Of a DNA stretch of 64,000 nucleotides, positions 37,004-45,457 are shown piece by piece; the stretch's first letter is position 1; each line of letters starts with the position of its first letter. The DNA is taken from NCBI RefSeq assembly GCF_009753715.1, contig NZ_WQMS01000016.1, positions 434,001-498,000 of the forward strand. The letters run 5' to 3'. Both the position numbers and the translations under genes were made by a program. The DNA comes from Sphingomonas horti (GTDB lineage Bacteria > Pseudomonadota > Alphaproteobacteria > Sphingomonadales > Sphingomonadaceae). Under the pieces are notes generated by a model. It was given only the letters and a program-made list of their open reading frames with translations. It did not search any database and was not told where the DNA came from.

Positions 37004-37351
37004 CTATTTCACGCCCTTCAGCCAGGCGATCAGGCGCGCCCGCTTCGCTGCATCGGCCATGCCGGGATAGACCATGCGCGTGCCGGGCACTTTCGCACCG
37101 GGATTGCTGATATAGGCGTTGAGCTCCGCCTCGGTCCAGCTGCCCTTCTGCGCCTTCATCGCGGGCGAATAGGCGAAGCCCGGCACCGACGCCTTGGGCC
37201 GGCCGACGATCTTGTACAGGGTCGGCCCAAGCCGGTTCTGGTTGGGCGCGACGGTGTGGCAGGCGGCGCATTGCGCGAAGCTCGGGTCCACCTGCGCGGC
37301 GGCGCTGCTCGCGCCCAGCAGAACCGCGATAATTCCCAGGCTCTTGCGCAT
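37004..37351 (-). CDS. Class I c-type cytochrome (cytochrome c2-like)
   Basis: A 115-residue periplasmic electron carrier. After the signal peptide (MRKSLGIIAVLLGASSAAAQ) comes the haem motif CAACH at about residues 28-32, then NRLGPTLYKIVGR and the axial Met in PGTRMVYPG. The layout matches the cytochrome c2/cytochrome c552 group. The Rieske-type gene upstream, on the same strand after a 27-base gap, might be co-transcribed. The 3' end is convergent with the SDR gene, with 18 bases between. Confidence 0.92.
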   Translation of the reverse strand: MRKSLGIIAVLLGASSAAAQVDPSFAQCAACHTVAPNQNRLGPTLYKIVGRPKASVPGFAYSPAMKAQKGSWTEAELNAYISNPGAKVPGTRMVYPGMADAAKRARLIAWLKGVK

Positions 37352-37378
37352 GTCCGTGCCTCCGTCCCAGCCCCTTGC

Positions 37379-37756
37379 CTAGCCGCTGCTGTCGGATTCG
37401 CAAGCGGCGGTGCGGACAATGCCGTCCACCACCCGGACCGGCCAGGGCATCAGCGCCGCTCCGGCGCATGGGCCGCCGACGCAGCGGCCGTCGTCGGCAC
37501 GGAACAGCGCGCCGTGCCAGCTGCAGGCGATCAGATCACCGCCCGGCGTCAGATAGTCGTCGAGCGTCTGGGCGAGCGGCAGGCCCATATGCGGGCAGCG
37601 GTCGACATAGCCGCTGACCGTCTCTCCGCGGCGCACGACGAAACCGTGGAAATAACGCTGGCCGATCTGGAGCACGAAATTGCGCGCGCCCGGATCGGGC
37701 AGGTCTGCCAGCGCGCACAGCGGCACGCCGGCCGGGGTGGAGGTCAGGCGGTCCAT
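37379..37756 (-). CDS. Rieske [2Fe-2S] domain protein (ferredoxin-like)
   Basis: A 125-residue soluble protein with a full Rieske cluster site: CPHMGLPL (Cys-x-His) and CSWHGALF (Cys-x-x-His), about 17-20 residues apart. The small size with no catalytic domain resembles Rieske ferredoxins that feed dioxygenases, or nitrite-reductase small-subunit-like proteins. There is no signal peptide, so it is cytoplasmic. It follows the homogentisate operon on the same strand after a 67-base gap holding a palindromic repeat, so membership in that operon is possible but not shown. Confidence 0.88.
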   Translation of the reverse strand: MDRLTSTPAGVPLCALADLPDPGARNFVLQIGQRYFHGFVVRRGETVSGYVDRCPHMGLPLAQTLDDYLTPGGDLIACSWHGALFRADDGRCVGGPCAGAALMPWPVRVVDGIVRTAACESDSSG

Positions 37757-37810
37757 TCTTCGTCACCCGGCCCCGAGCCGCAGCGTACCTTTCTTCGCAG
37801 ACGAGAGGAA

Positions 37811-37841
37811 GGCGGCTCCCGGGTCAAGCCCGCGATGACGG
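37811..37841. repeat. Family B palindromic repeat, copy 1 (overlaps a gene end)
   Basis: On the minus strand it reads CGTCATCGCGGGCTTGACCC then GGGAGCCGCC. It matches copies at 38855-38884 and 38911-38940. The fumarylacetoacetate hydrolase-family gene ends inside it: its last codons (SSRA) and TGA stop at 37826-37824 are repeat sequence. Confidence 0.8.
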
Positions 37842-38846
37842 GACGGGTATCACTTCCTGCTCGATCGCGCCGAAGATGCTGTGGCCGGCTTCGTCCTTCA
37901 TGTCGATCCGCACGTGGTCGCCGTGGCGGAGGAACGGGGTCCTGGCCGCACCGGTCTGAATCGTCTCGATCATCCGGATTTCGGCGATGCAGCTATAGCC
38001 GAGCCCGCCGTCGGCAACGGGCTTGCCGGGCCCGCCGTCCACGCCCTTGTTGGAAACGGTGCCCGATCCGACGATCGAGCCTGCGGCCAGGCTGCGCGTC
38101 TTCGCGACGTGGGCGACCAGCGTGCCGAAATCGAAGGTCATGTCGGTGCCCGCATCGGCCCGGCCGAACGGCTCGCCGTTCAGCTCCACCAGCAGCGGCC
38201 GGTGCAGCTTGCCGTCGCGCCAGTCGGAGCCAAGCTCGTCCGGGCTGACCAGCACCGGGGACAGCGTCGAGGCGGGCTTGGACTGAAGGAAGCCGAAGCC
38301 CTTCGCGAGCTCGGCCGGGATCAGGTTGCGCAGGGAAACGTCGTTGACCAGGCCGACCAGCCGGACCGCCGCAAGCGCTTCGTCCCGGGTCGCACCCATC
38401 GGCACGTCGCCCGTGACGACGCACACCTCGCCTTCCATGTCGCAGCCCCAGGCTTCGTCCTGCAGCGGGATCGGATCGCGCGGGGCCAGGAAATTGTCGG
38501 ATGCGCCCTGGTACATCAAAGGGTCGGTCCAGAAACTCGCCGGCATCTCCGCGCCGCGCGCTTTCCGGACCAGCTCGACATGGTTCACATAGGCCGAGCC
38601 GTCCGCCCATTGATAGGCGCGCGGAAGCGGCGCGGCCGCGTCGCGCTCGTGGAAGCGCTCGCGCGGAATCGCCTCGTGCTCCAGATCGGTGGCGAGCAGC
38701 TCCAGCTTTGGTGCGGTATGCTCCCAATCGTCGAGCGCGGCCTGCAGCGTCGGCGCGATGTGGGACGCATCGGCACACCAGTGGAGGTCGCGCGAGACAA
38801 CCACGAGGCGGCCGTCGCGGCCGGATTTGAGCGATGCGAGCTTCAT
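37824..38846 (-). CDS. Fumarylacetoacetate hydrolase family protein
   Basis: A 340-residue FAH-family enzyme. The C-terminal domain has GCDMEGEVCVVTGDVPMG and the acidic metal site, with VNDVSLRN and GTVSNKG matching the bacterial fumarylacetoacetase clade. It splits fumarylacetoacetate into fumarate and acetoacetate, the last step of tyrosine breakdown, which fits its place downstream of hppD, hmgA and a cupin. ATG 38846 (MKLASLKSGRDGRLVVVSRD) has GGAGGT just upstream. The last codons come from a palindromic repeat, so the C-terminus (PVPSSRA) is probably not conserved. A dedicated maleylacetoacetate isomerase is not visible nearby. Confidence 0.88.
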   Translation of the reverse strand: MKLASLKSGRDGRLVVVSRDLHWCADASHIAPTLQAALDDWEHTAPKLELLATDLEHEAIPRERFHERDAAAPLPRAYQWADGSAYVNHVELVRKARGAEMPASFWTDPLMYQGASDNFLAPRDPIPLQDEAWGCDMEGEVCVVTGDVPMGATRDEALAAVRLVGLVNDVSLRNLIPAELAKGFGFLQSKPASTLSPVLVSPDELGSDWRDGKLHRPLLVELNGEPFGRADAGTDMTFDFGTLVAHVAKTRSLAAGSIVGSGTVSNKGVDGGPGKPVADGGLGYSCIAEIRMIETIQTGAARTPFLRHGDHVRIDMKDEAGHSIFGAIEQEVIPVPSSRA

Positions 38847-38854
38847 CAAACCTC

Positions 38855-38884
38855 CGTCATCCCGGACTTGGCCGGGGGTCCACC
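38855..38884. repeat. Family B palindromic repeat, copy 2
   Basis: CGTCATCCCGGACTTGGCCG followed by GGGGTCCACC. It is inverted relative to copy 3, 26 bases away, so the two could form a long hairpin in the 95-base gap between the cupin and fumarylacetoacetate hydrolase-family genes. Confidence 0.75.
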
Positions 38885-38910
38885 TTCTTATGTCCCGGCG
38901 TGAATAGGCA

Positions 38911-38940
38911 GGCGGGCTCCCGGTCAAGCCCGGGCTGACG
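38911..38940. repeat. Family B palindromic repeat, copy 3
   Basis: GGCGGGCTCCCGGTCAAGCC followed by CGGGCTGACG, the inverted partner of copy 2. It stops one base before the cupin stop codon (38942). Confidence 0.75.
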
Positions 38941-38941
38941 A

Positions 38942-39301
38942 TTAAATCCGAATCCCCGGCGGCGCGGTGAACTCTGACGCTTCGGCATCGCCGGTGTTCA
39001 CCACCTCCGACGGCTCGAAGATCAGCACTTCGGCCTCCTCGTCGCTCGCGGTGCGGTGTTCGACCCCGCGCGGCACCACGACCATCTCGCCGGGGCCGAG
39101 CGTCACCACATGGTCGCGGAACTCGATACGGAATTCGCCTCTCCAGCAGAGGAATGTCTCTTCCGCATCGGCATGGCTGTGCCAGGGGAAGATACCCTTG
39201 GTCTTGACCAGCCGGATGTCCTGCCCGTTCGCCTGGGCGACGATCTTCGGCCGCCAATGCTCGGCAAAGGCGGCGAATTTGTCGTCGATGCGGACCTTCA
39301 T
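38942..39301 (-). CDS. Cupin domain protein
   Basis: A 119-residue single-domain cupin. Motif 1 has [19 protein letters not shown] (His-x-His, later Glu), and motif 2 is [17 protein letters not shown], ending with the metal-binding His. A mononuclear metal centre is therefore likely intact. Its reaction is unknown; it sits between hmgA and the fumarylacetoacetate hydrolase-family gene, overlapping the hmgA stop by four bases (ATGA), which implies a role in or beside homogentisate breakdown. ATG 39301 (MKVRIDDKF) is the coupled start. Confidence 0.88.
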   Translation of the reverse strand: MKVRIDDKFAAFAEHWRPKIVAQANGQDIRLVKTKGIFPWHSHADAEETFLCWRGEFRIEFRDHVVTLGPGEMVVVPRGVEHRTASDEEAEVLIFEPSEVVNTGDAEASEFTAPPGIRI

Positions 39302-40989
39302 CCGACCTGCGCCTTGGGAAAGCCTTGCCAGCACGCGTCATAGTCCGGCTGGGCGTGATCGAGCGCATGGCGGGTCAGGCGATAGGGCCAGCAGCTTTCG
39401 ACCATGAAAGCCATGGTGCCGTCGATCTTGTGCGGCTTCAGCTCGGCCTCGCTCGCGCCGCGCCAGCTGGCGACGTCGGGGCCGTGGCCGGACATCAGGT
39501 TATGAAGCGAGAGGCCGCCGGGACGGAAGCCTTCCGCCTTAGCGTCATAGGCGCCGCTGATCAGGCCCATCGCCTCGGACATCACGTTGCGGTGGAACCA
39601 GGGGGGGCGGAACGTGTCTTCGGCGACCATCCAGCGCGGCGGGAAGATCACGAAATCGGCATTGGCGCGGCCGGGTACGTCGCTGGGTGAGGTCAGTACG
39701 GTGAAGATCGACGGATCGGGATGATCGAAGCTGACCGTGTTCATGGTGTTGAAGCGCGACAGGTCATAGCGGCAGGGCGCGAGATTGCCGTGCCAGGCGA
39801 CCACGTCCAGCGGCGAATGGTCGAGCGTCGTCGTCCAGAGGCTGCCCAGATATTTCTGCACCAGCTCGAACGGCTCGTCGCGATCCTCGAACCAGGCCAC
39901 GGGCGTTTCGAAATCGCGCGGATTGGCGAGGCCATTGGCGCCGATCGGCCCCAGCTCCGGCAGGCGGAACATCGCACCGTGATTCTCGGCGATATAGCCG
40001 CGCGCGCGGCCGTCCGGCACCAGCGCGCGGAAGCGGACGCCGCGCGGGATCAGCGCGATCTGTCCGGGCGCGATCTCGATCCGGCCCATTTCGGTCAGCA
40101 GCTCGAGACGGCCCTCCTGCGGGATCAGGATCATCTCGCCATCGGCATTGACGAAGGCGCGGCGCTCCATGTCCCTGTCGGCCGCATAGACGTGCACCGC
40201 GACGCCCTCCAGGTCCGCCGGATCGCGGTTGGCGAGCATCGTCGTGATGCCGTCGATCAGGTCGGTGCCGGCGGGAGCACCGGCGATTGGGTCCCAGCGG
40301 AGACGATTGGGTGGAAGCGGCTCGTCGACGGTGCCGGGCGCGAACCGCTTCGCGCCTTCGTAGCGTGTATAGGGCGGATGCTCGGCCGAGGGCCGCAGCC
40401 GGTAGAGCCAAGACCGCCGGTTCTCGTGCCGGGGCGCGGTGAAGGCAGTGCCGGACAACTGCTCGGCGTAAAGGCCGAAGGGCGGCTCCTGCGGGCTATT
40501 GCGGCCAATCGGGAGCGCGCCGGGCACGGCCTCGGTCGACACATGGTTGCCGAAGCCGGGCATGTAAGCGCTGACCGTTCCGCCAGGACGGGGCGCAGAA
40601 GCTTCAGTGTCGCCCAGAAGTTCGGAAAGCAATAGGTCAATGTCCAAGATATGGGCTTGGGATCGGCCGAGCCGGTGAGCTTCGCCTCTCAACCAAGCTT
40701 CGCACTTAGCTCGGTCAACCGCCCAAAGCCCGCTTCCCTTTCCCGTTGGTGAGAAAAAGAACGCTGCCTCCTCGTGCCCGCTTCGCTTCGCCCATACGTC
40801 GGAGTCTTTGGAGTGATGATTATACGCGCTTTGTATGGTGCGTTCGAGTTCATGAGGTTTGATCCCGCCTAGGCGCTCACGGTCCTGTTTCACCGCCTCA
40901 ACTACGTCTGGACGTCTTCGTCCATTAGGGTAATCTTTCAGTGCCCTATAGAGGCTCGCCACATATGAAGAATCGCCCACGTTAGGCAT
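39298..40989 (-). CDS. hmgA: Homogentisate 1,2-dioxygenase with fused foreign N-terminal domain
   Basis: A 563-residue frame. Residues 143-563 are a complete homogentisate 1,2-dioxygenase, which opens the aromatic ring to maleylacetoacetate: [73 protein letters not shown] and [11 protein letters not shown]. Ordinary homologues begin about where residue 140 lies. Residues 1-138 are unrelated: a helical, winged-helix-like stretch ([19 protein letters not shown], then [15 protein letters not shown], ending [16 protein letters not shown]). That part is about 55 percent GC by hand count, against roughly 70 percent in a dioxygenase sample, and uses codons rare here (AGA, AGG, GTA, ATA). ATG 40989 overlaps the hppD stop; ATG 40563 could start a dioxygenase without the extra domain. 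Confidence 0.9.
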   Translation of the reverse strand: MPNVGDSSYVASLYRALKDYPNGRRRPDVVEAVKQDRERLGGIKPHELERTIQSAYNHHSKDSDVWAKRSGHEEAAFFFSPTGKGSGLWAVDRAKCEAWLRGEAHRLGRSQAHILDIDLLLSELLGDTEASAPRPGGTVSAYMPGFGNHVSTEAVPGALPIGRNSPQEPPFGLYAEQLSGTAFTAPRHENRRSWLYRLRPSAEHPPYTRYEGAKRFAPGTVDEPLPPNRLRWDPIAGAPAGTDLIDGITTMLANRDPADLEGVAVHVYAADRDMERRAFVNADGEMILIPQEGRLELLTEMGRIEIAPGQIALIPRGVRFRALVPDGRARGYIAENHGAMFRLPELGPIGANGLANPRDFETPVAWFEDRDEPFELVQKYLGSLWTTTLDHSPLDVVAWHGNLAPCRYDLSRFNTMNTVSFDHPDPSIFTVLTSPSDVPGRANADFVIFPPRWMVAEDTFRPPWFHRNVMSEAMGLISGAYDAKAEGFRPGGLSLHNLMSGHGPDVASWRGASEAELKPHKIDGTMAFMVESCWPYRLTRHALDHAQPDYDACWQGFPKAQVG

Positions 40990-42019
40990 CCACCTTGATC
41001 ACGCCGCGCCTGATCTGGTCGAGCTCGATGCTTTCGAACAGCGCCTGGAAGTTGCCGTTGCCGAAGCCTTCATTGCCCTTGCGCTGGATGATCTCGAAGA
41101 AGATCGGGCCGAACATATTCTCGGTGAAAATCTGCAGCAGAATGCCTTCGTCGCCGACATTGCCGTCGATCAGGATGCGGTTCTTCTTCAGCCGTTCCAG
41201 GTCCTCGCCATGGCCCGGCACGCGCTTGTCGACCAGCTCGTAATAGGTCTCGATCGTGTCCTGCAGCTTCACGCCGCGGGCGCGCAGCCGCTCGACCGTG
41301 TCGTAGATGTCGGGCGTGGTGAGGGCCAGGTGCTGGATGCCTTCGCCCTTATACTCGCGGATGAACTCCTCGATCTGGCTCTTGTCGTCCTGGCTTTCGT
41401 TCAGCGGAATGCGGATCGCCTTGTCCGGCGCGATCATCGCCTGGCTGAACAGGCCGGTCGCCTGGCCCTTGATGTCGAAATATTTCTGCTCCTCGAACCC
41501 GAACAGCTCGCGGTAGAATTCGGACCAGACACGCATCTGGCCGCGGCGGACATTGTGGGTCAGATGGTCGAGTAGATCGAGCCCGACATTGTTCCGGGCC
41601 TCGGCTTCCTGCCAGCCCGGAATCTCCTCCCAATCGGCGTAGAGGTCCTCGCCATCCTTGATGAAATACAAGTAGGAGCCGCCGATCCCCTCGATAACGG
41701 TGTCGTCTTCCTCGGTCGCCTTGCCGCCGTGGGCGAGCGCCCATTCGAGTGCCTTGCCGGGATCGGCGACGCGGAACGCCATCGCGCTGGCTGACGGCCC
41801 GTGAGCGTTGCGGAACTCGGCAACGCGGCCGGTCTCGTCCCGGTTGAGCATCAGGTTGATGCGCCCCTGCTTGTAGCGGGTGATGTCCTTGCGCGGATGC
41901 CGGTGCGACGCAACAAAGCCGAGCTGTTCGAACTGGGCGGCCATCGCGTCCGGATCGGGCGACGTGAATTCGACGAATTCGAATCCGTTCAGGCCCAGCG
42001 GATTGTCGGCGCTCATCAT
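40982..42019 (-). CDS. hppD: 4-hydroxyphenylpyruvate dioxygenase
   Basis: A 345-residue Fe(II) dioxygenase that converts 4-hydroxyphenylpyruvate to homogentisate. The metal ligands are visible in [16 protein letters not shown] and FFEIIQRKG, and the C-terminal gating helix ([21 protein letters not shown]) is intact. The second domain holds the active site; the first is the usual divergent vicinal-oxygen-chelate copy. Two ATGs (42019, 42016) follow AGGAGC; either fits. Its stop overlaps the start of the extended hmgA frame by eight bases. A promoter with an overlapping palindrome lies just upstream. Confidence 0.96.
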   Translation of the reverse strand: MMSADNPLGLNGFEFVEFTSPDPDAMAAQFEQLGFVASHRHPRKDITRYKQGRINLMLNRDETGRVAEFRNAHGPSASAMAFRVADPGKALEWALAHGGKATEEDDTVIEGIGGSYLYFIKDGEDLYADWEEIPGWQEAEARNNVGLDLLDHLTHNVRRGQMRVWSEFYRELFGFEEQKYFDIKGQATGLFSQAMIAPDKAIRIPLNESQDDKSQIEEFIREYKGEGIQHLALTTPDIYDTVERLRARGVKLQDTIETYYELVDKRVPGHGEDLERLKKNRILIDGNVGDEGILLQIFTENMFGPIFFEIIQRKGNEGFGNGNFQALFESIELDQIRRGVIKVDA

Positions 42020-42045
42020 GTCTGCTCCTGGAATCGGGGACGCAA

Positions 42046-42074
42046 ATAGTAACAGGCGTTACCAATCAGCGCAA
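42046..42074 (-). promoter_or_regulatory. Likely promoter of the hppD-hmgA operon
   Basis: On the minus strand TTGCGC (42074-42069) and TACTAT (42051-42046) are separated by exactly 17 bases, a fair sigma-70-type promoter. It lies 27 bases upstream of the hppD start and overlaps the last bases of marR. Confidence 0.6.
42047..42064. promoter_or_regulatory. Candidate MarR operator in the hppD promoter
   Basis: TAGTAAC-AGGC-GTTACCA: 7-base arms with one mismatch around a 4-base spacer. It covers the -10 and part of the spacer of the promoter at 42046-42074, where a bound MarR dimer would block RNA polymerase. The cognate regulator is presumably the marR gene immediately upstream. Confidence 0.6.
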
Positions 42075-42500
42075 CGCGTGGCTCGCCGACTTGAGCTTGG
42101 CGAGCGTCGCCTTGAGCTGCGCGACCTCGCGGGCGCCGAGCTCGTGCAGCAAGCGTTGCTCCAGCTCCAGCGCCTTCGGGGCAATCTGGGCATAGAGCGC
42201 GCGTCCTTCTTCGCTCAGCGCCAGCGTATGGCTGCGCTTGTCGCGGCCGTGGGGGACGCGCGTGACGAGCCCGCGCGAAACCAGTGCCTGGGCGGCGCGG
42301 CTGACGGTCATCTTGTCCATCTCGGTGCGGGCGACCAGCGCCTGCTGCGTCACGCCTTCCTGCTCGGCGAGCACGGCGATCAGCCGCCATTCCGGCACCC
42401 GCAGCCCGAACAGCACTTCGTAGGTGCGCGCGATCGCGCTGCTGACCGCGTTTGAGGCGACCGAGAGCTGATAGGGCAGGAACTCGTCGAGGCGCAGCAT
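42066..42500 (-). CDS. MarR family transcriptional regulator
   Basis: A 144-residue winged-helix dimer. The N-terminal helix (LPYQLSVASNAVSSAIART) is for dimerisation; the recognition region is QQALVARTEMDKMTVSRAAQALVSRGL and the wing RVPHGRDKRSHTLALSEEG contains the DxR signature. It lies directly upstream of, and on the same strand as, hppD, with an inverted repeat over the hppD promoter. A control of homogentisate catabolism by an aromatic ligand is likely. ATG 42500 has no strong ribosome site. Homologues next to hppD are common in sphingomonads. Confidence 0.9.
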   Translation of the reverse strand: MLRLDEFLPYQLSVASNAVSSAIARTYEVLFGLRVPEWRLIAVLAEQEGVTQQALVARTEMDKMTVSRAAQALVSRGLVTRVPHGRDKRSHTLALSEEGRALYAQIAPKALELEQRLLHELGAREVAQLKATLAKLKSASHALR

Positions 42501-42537
42501 CGCCGCGCCTTATGGCGCGGGTCGCGGCCCGTGGAAA

Positions 42538-42987
42538 CTATTCGGCCGCGCGCGCCGCCACCACAGCTGCGACGGCCGCCACGTCGTCACGGTCCAGCCG
42601 GGATTCGCGGTGCGCCGCGTCCTTGACCAGCTTGAGCAGCCGATCCTTGTCGCGAACGGCATTGGCCTTGTTGAAGCAGCCGGCTGCGCCCAGCAGCAGC
42701 GCCTGTGCGCGCAATTCCTCGCCGCGGGCCGTGTAGCTGGACAACATGATGACAGGGGTAGAGCGGCGGCGGCGCAGGTCCTGCAGATAGTCGAGACCGC
42801 TGCGGCCCGGCATCTCAACGTCGAGCGTGATCACGTCGACCAGGGTCTCGTCGAGCAGCCGCTCGGCCTCGTCCGCACTGCCCGCCATGCCGGCGATGCG
42901 GATTTCGGAATCGCTCTCCAGCACCTGCCGCATCATCGCGCGGATGGTGACCGAATCGTCGACAACGAGAACACGAACGAGACGCAT
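42538..42987 (-). CDS. Stand-alone response regulator receiver (CheB/CheY-like)
   Basis: A 149-residue single receiver domain. The acidic pair is Asp10-Asp11 (VLVVDDS), the phosphoacceptor Asp56 is in ITLDVEMPG, the Ser in IMLSSYTA and the Lys in CFNKAN. The D-V-E-MP-G pattern and the flanking RSGLDYLQDLRRR look like the receiver of the chemotaxis methylesterase CheB, but the esterase domain is absent; a short Ala/Arg-rich tail ends the protein. ATG 42987 is used; a TTG precedes it. No kinase is adjacent, so its partner must lie elsewhere. Confidence 0.88.
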   Translation of the reverse strand: MRLVRVLVVDDSVTIRAMMRQVLESDSEIRIAGMAGSADEAERLLDETLVDVITLDVEMPGRSGLDYLQDLRRRRSTPVIMLSSYTARGEELRAQALLLGAAGCFNKANAVRDKDRLLKLVKDAAHRESRLDRDDVAAVAAVVAARAAE

Positions 42988-43048
42988 CAATCAAAACCAG
43001 CCCAAACCGCTGGATTTGCTTATGATCGTATAAAGATTACCGAGACGT

Positions 43049-44440
43049 TCACGCCGGTTGCGGCAACAGCCTTAACCGGCCGCGCCGAATCCATCGGTGC
43101 AGCATTAGCACGGACACAATCGCCAGGCCGGCAGCAAGGCCCACCCAGATGCCGAATCCGTGCCAGCCAAGGCCAAATCCCAGCCAGATGGCGGTGCCCA
43201 TGCCCACCACCCAATAGCCGAAACCGGCGTAGATCATCGGCACGGTCGTGTCCTGCAGCCCGCGCAGCATGCCGGCGCCGACCGACTGGGCGCCATCGAA
43301 TACCTGGAACAGCGCGGCGACCGAAAGGAAGGACACCGCCAACGGCACGACCGCGCGGTTCTGCGGCAGCGCTTCGTCCAGGAAAATGCCGACCAGCGTG
43401 TGCGGCATCGCGAACATCACCACCGCCATTGCGGCCATGAATGCGGTGCCCATCGCGAACGCGGTCCAGCCGGCGCGGGCGATGCCGACCGGGTCGCCTC
43501 GGCCATAGGCGAGGCCGACGCGGACCGTCACCGCCTGGCTGAGGCCCAGCGGCACCATGAAGGTCAGCGATGCGATCTGGATTGCGATCGCGTGCGCGGC
43601 GAGCGAGGTCGCGCCGATCAGGCCCATCAGGAACACGGCGGCGTTGAACACCGTGACTTCCAGTCCCAGCGTCAATGCGATCGGCAGCCCCAGCCGCCAT
43701 ACTTCCCGGTAGCGCGACGAGTCGGCGCGCCAGAAGCGACCGAACAGCCGGTACCGGCGGAAACGGCGGTGGCGCGTCACCACCACTACCATGCCCAGGA
43801 ACATCAGCGACTGGGTGATGGTGCTGCCGAGCCCCGCCCCGAACAGGCCGAGCCGCGGCAGCCCCCAGGCGCCGAAGATCAGGCCGTAGTTCAGCAAGGC
43901 GTTGGCGATCACGCCGCAGATGCTGACAAGCGTCGCCCAGGCCGGCAGCTCGAGCGCGGCGACGAACGCGCGCAGGACGAGGTAGCCGAGCGCCGGCAGA
44001 TAGCCGAACATCAGCGGCTGGATGAAGCGCGCAGCATCGGCGGAAAGGCCGGGATCCTGGCCCAGCAGCCGCAGGATCGGCTCGGCATGCCAGAGGATCA
44101 GCCAGACGGGCACAGTGATGGTGATCGCCGCCCAGATCGCCTGGCGCACGGTGCGCCGCGTTTCCCTGAGGCTGTGCCGGCGCGCGCCCAGCTGCTTCGC
44201 CATGATCGGCGAGGCGGCCATCACCAGCCCCATGCCGAAGATCAGGAAGGCAATGAACAGATTCACGCCGATCGACGCGGCGGCAAGCTCGCGTGCGCCG
44301 AGCCAGCCGAGCAGCACCACATCCGTCGCGTTGATCGCCGACTGCGCGAGATTCGTGAGGATGAGCGGCCCCGCCAGCTGTGCGGTGGCGGCAGCTTCAT
44401 CGCGCCACGGATGGGCCTTCGAGACGACGGGGGCGTGCAT
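43049..44440 (-). CDS. MATE family efflux transporter
   Basis: A 463-residue membrane transporter with 12 predicted helices in two homologous halves. Characteristic stretches are AGPLILTNLAQSAINATDVVLLGWLG in the first helices and the second-half repeat GLPIALTLGLEVTVFNAAVFLMGLIG. The family (NorM-like) exports cationic drugs or metabolites in exchange for protons or sodium; the substrate here is unknown. It is 37 bases from the downstream end of dmeF on the same strand, but they need not be one transcript. Confidence 0.92.
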   Translation of the reverse strand: MHAPVVSKAHPWRDEAAATAQLAGPLILTNLAQSAINATDVVLLGWLGARELAAASIGVNLFIAFLIFGMGLVMAASPIMAKQLGARRHSLRETRRTVRQAIWAAITITVPVWLILWHAEPILRLLGQDPGLSADAARFIQPLMFGYLPALGYLVLRAFVAALELPAWATLVSICGVIANALLNYGLIFGAWGLPRLGLFGAGLGSTITQSLMFLGMVVVVTRHRRFRRYRLFGRFWRADSSRYREVWRLGLPIALTLGLEVTVFNAAVFLMGLIGATSLAAHAIAIQIASLTFMVPLGLSQAVTVRVGLAYGRGDPVGIARAGWTAFAMGTAFMAAMAVVMFAMPHTLVGIFLDEALPQNRAVVPLAVSFLSVAALFQVFDGAQSVGAGMLRGLQDTTVPMIYAGFGYWVVGMGTAIWLGFGLGWHGFGIWVGLAAGLAIVSVLMLHRWIRRGRLRLLPQPA

Positions 44441-44477
44441 GGCAAGCGGGCCGCCATAGTGGAAACCGAGGCGTCTG

Positions 44478-45386
44478 CTAACCCTCTTCGGCGGGCTCGG
44501 GGTGGGTCTGCACGGTCAGGTGCACGACGCCGCGCAAGCCCTGCAGCCGCTCGCGGATTCCGGGGGCCGAGGCCGGTTCGGCGACATCGACGATGACGGC
44601 CAGCGCACCGGGGCCGACGCGCCATACGTGCAGGTCCAGAATGCTGGCGTCGAGCTCGCCGACGACGTTGCGCACCTGGTCGGCGACATGGGCGTCGGTC
44701 GTATCGAGCAGGATGTCCGCCGTTTCCTTCATCAGCGACCAGGACCAGCGCGCGATCACCAGCGCGCCGACGATGCCGACCGCCGGATCGAGCCAGACCC
44801 AGCCGAGATAGCGTCCGGCGAGCAAGGCGACGATCGCCATCACCGAGGTGAGGGCATCGGCGAGCACGTGCAGATAGGCCGCGCGCAGGTTGTTGTCGTG
44901 ATGGTGATGATGGTGCCCGTCATGGTCATGATGGTGGTGGTGGCTGCCTCCGGAGAGCATCAGCGCGCTGACCAGATTCACGATCAGGCCGAGCACCGCG
45001 ACCAGCGTTGCATCGCCGAAATCGACCCGGATCGGCTGCATCAGCCGGACAACCGACTCGACCGCGATGCCGATCGCGAACACGCCCAGGACCAGCGCCG
45101 ACGCGAAGCCCGCCAGGTCCCCGACCTTTCCCGTGCCGAAGCTGAAGCGCGGATTGCGGGCATGACGCCGCGCGTAGCTGTACGCGAGTGCGGCGACGCC
45201 CAGCGCGCCAGCATGGGTGCCCATGTGAAAGCCGTCGGCAAGCAGCGCCATCGATCCGGTCGCGTAGCCGGCGACGATCTCGCCGACCATCATCACCGCC
45301 GTCAGCGCGACGACCCAGCGGGTGCGTCTCGCATTTTCGTCATGCTGAGCGCCGAGATAGTCGTGCGCGAAATGGCCCTGGCTCAT
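44478..45386 (-). CDS. dmeF: CDF family Co(II)/Ni(II) efflux transporter DmeF
   Basis: A 302-residue cation diffusion facilitator. It has six membrane helices; the HMGTHAGALGVAALAY segment carries the first metal-site residues and HVLADALTSVMAI the second. Between helices 4 and 5 there is a His-rich loop (HHHHHDHDGHHHHHH, near residue 150) that collects metal. The C-terminal domain ends at EPAEEG. DmeF relatives export cobalt and nickel in alphaproteobacteria; the specificity is inferred from sequence resemblance. No dmeR/RcnR-type repressor is adjacent. Confidence 0.88.
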   Translation of the reverse strand: MSQGHFAHDYLGAQHDENARRTRWVVALTAVMMVGEIVAGYATGSMALLADGFHMGTHAGALGVAALAYSYARRHARNPRFSFGTGKVGDLAGFASALVLGVFAIGIAVESVVRLMQPIRVDFGDATLVAVLGLIVNLVSALMLSGGSHHHHHDHDGHHHHHHDNNLRAAYLHVLADALTSVMAIVALLAGRYLGWVWLDPAVGIVGALVIARWSWSLMKETADILLDTTDAHVADQVRNVVGELDASILDLHVWRVGPGALAVIVDVAEPASAPGIRERLQGLRGVVHLTVQTHPEPAEEG

Positions 45387-45457
45387 GCGCGGCCTTCATG
45401 CGGCCCCGGAGCCGAGGTGTCGAGACCTGACGCGCCCCGGGCGCCGATGGCTACAGC

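Noticed and set aside
44880-44945. A repetitive CAT/GTG-rich stretch that could look like a microsatellite
   Set aside because: It only encodes the His-rich metal-binding loop of dmeF; the units are not regular.
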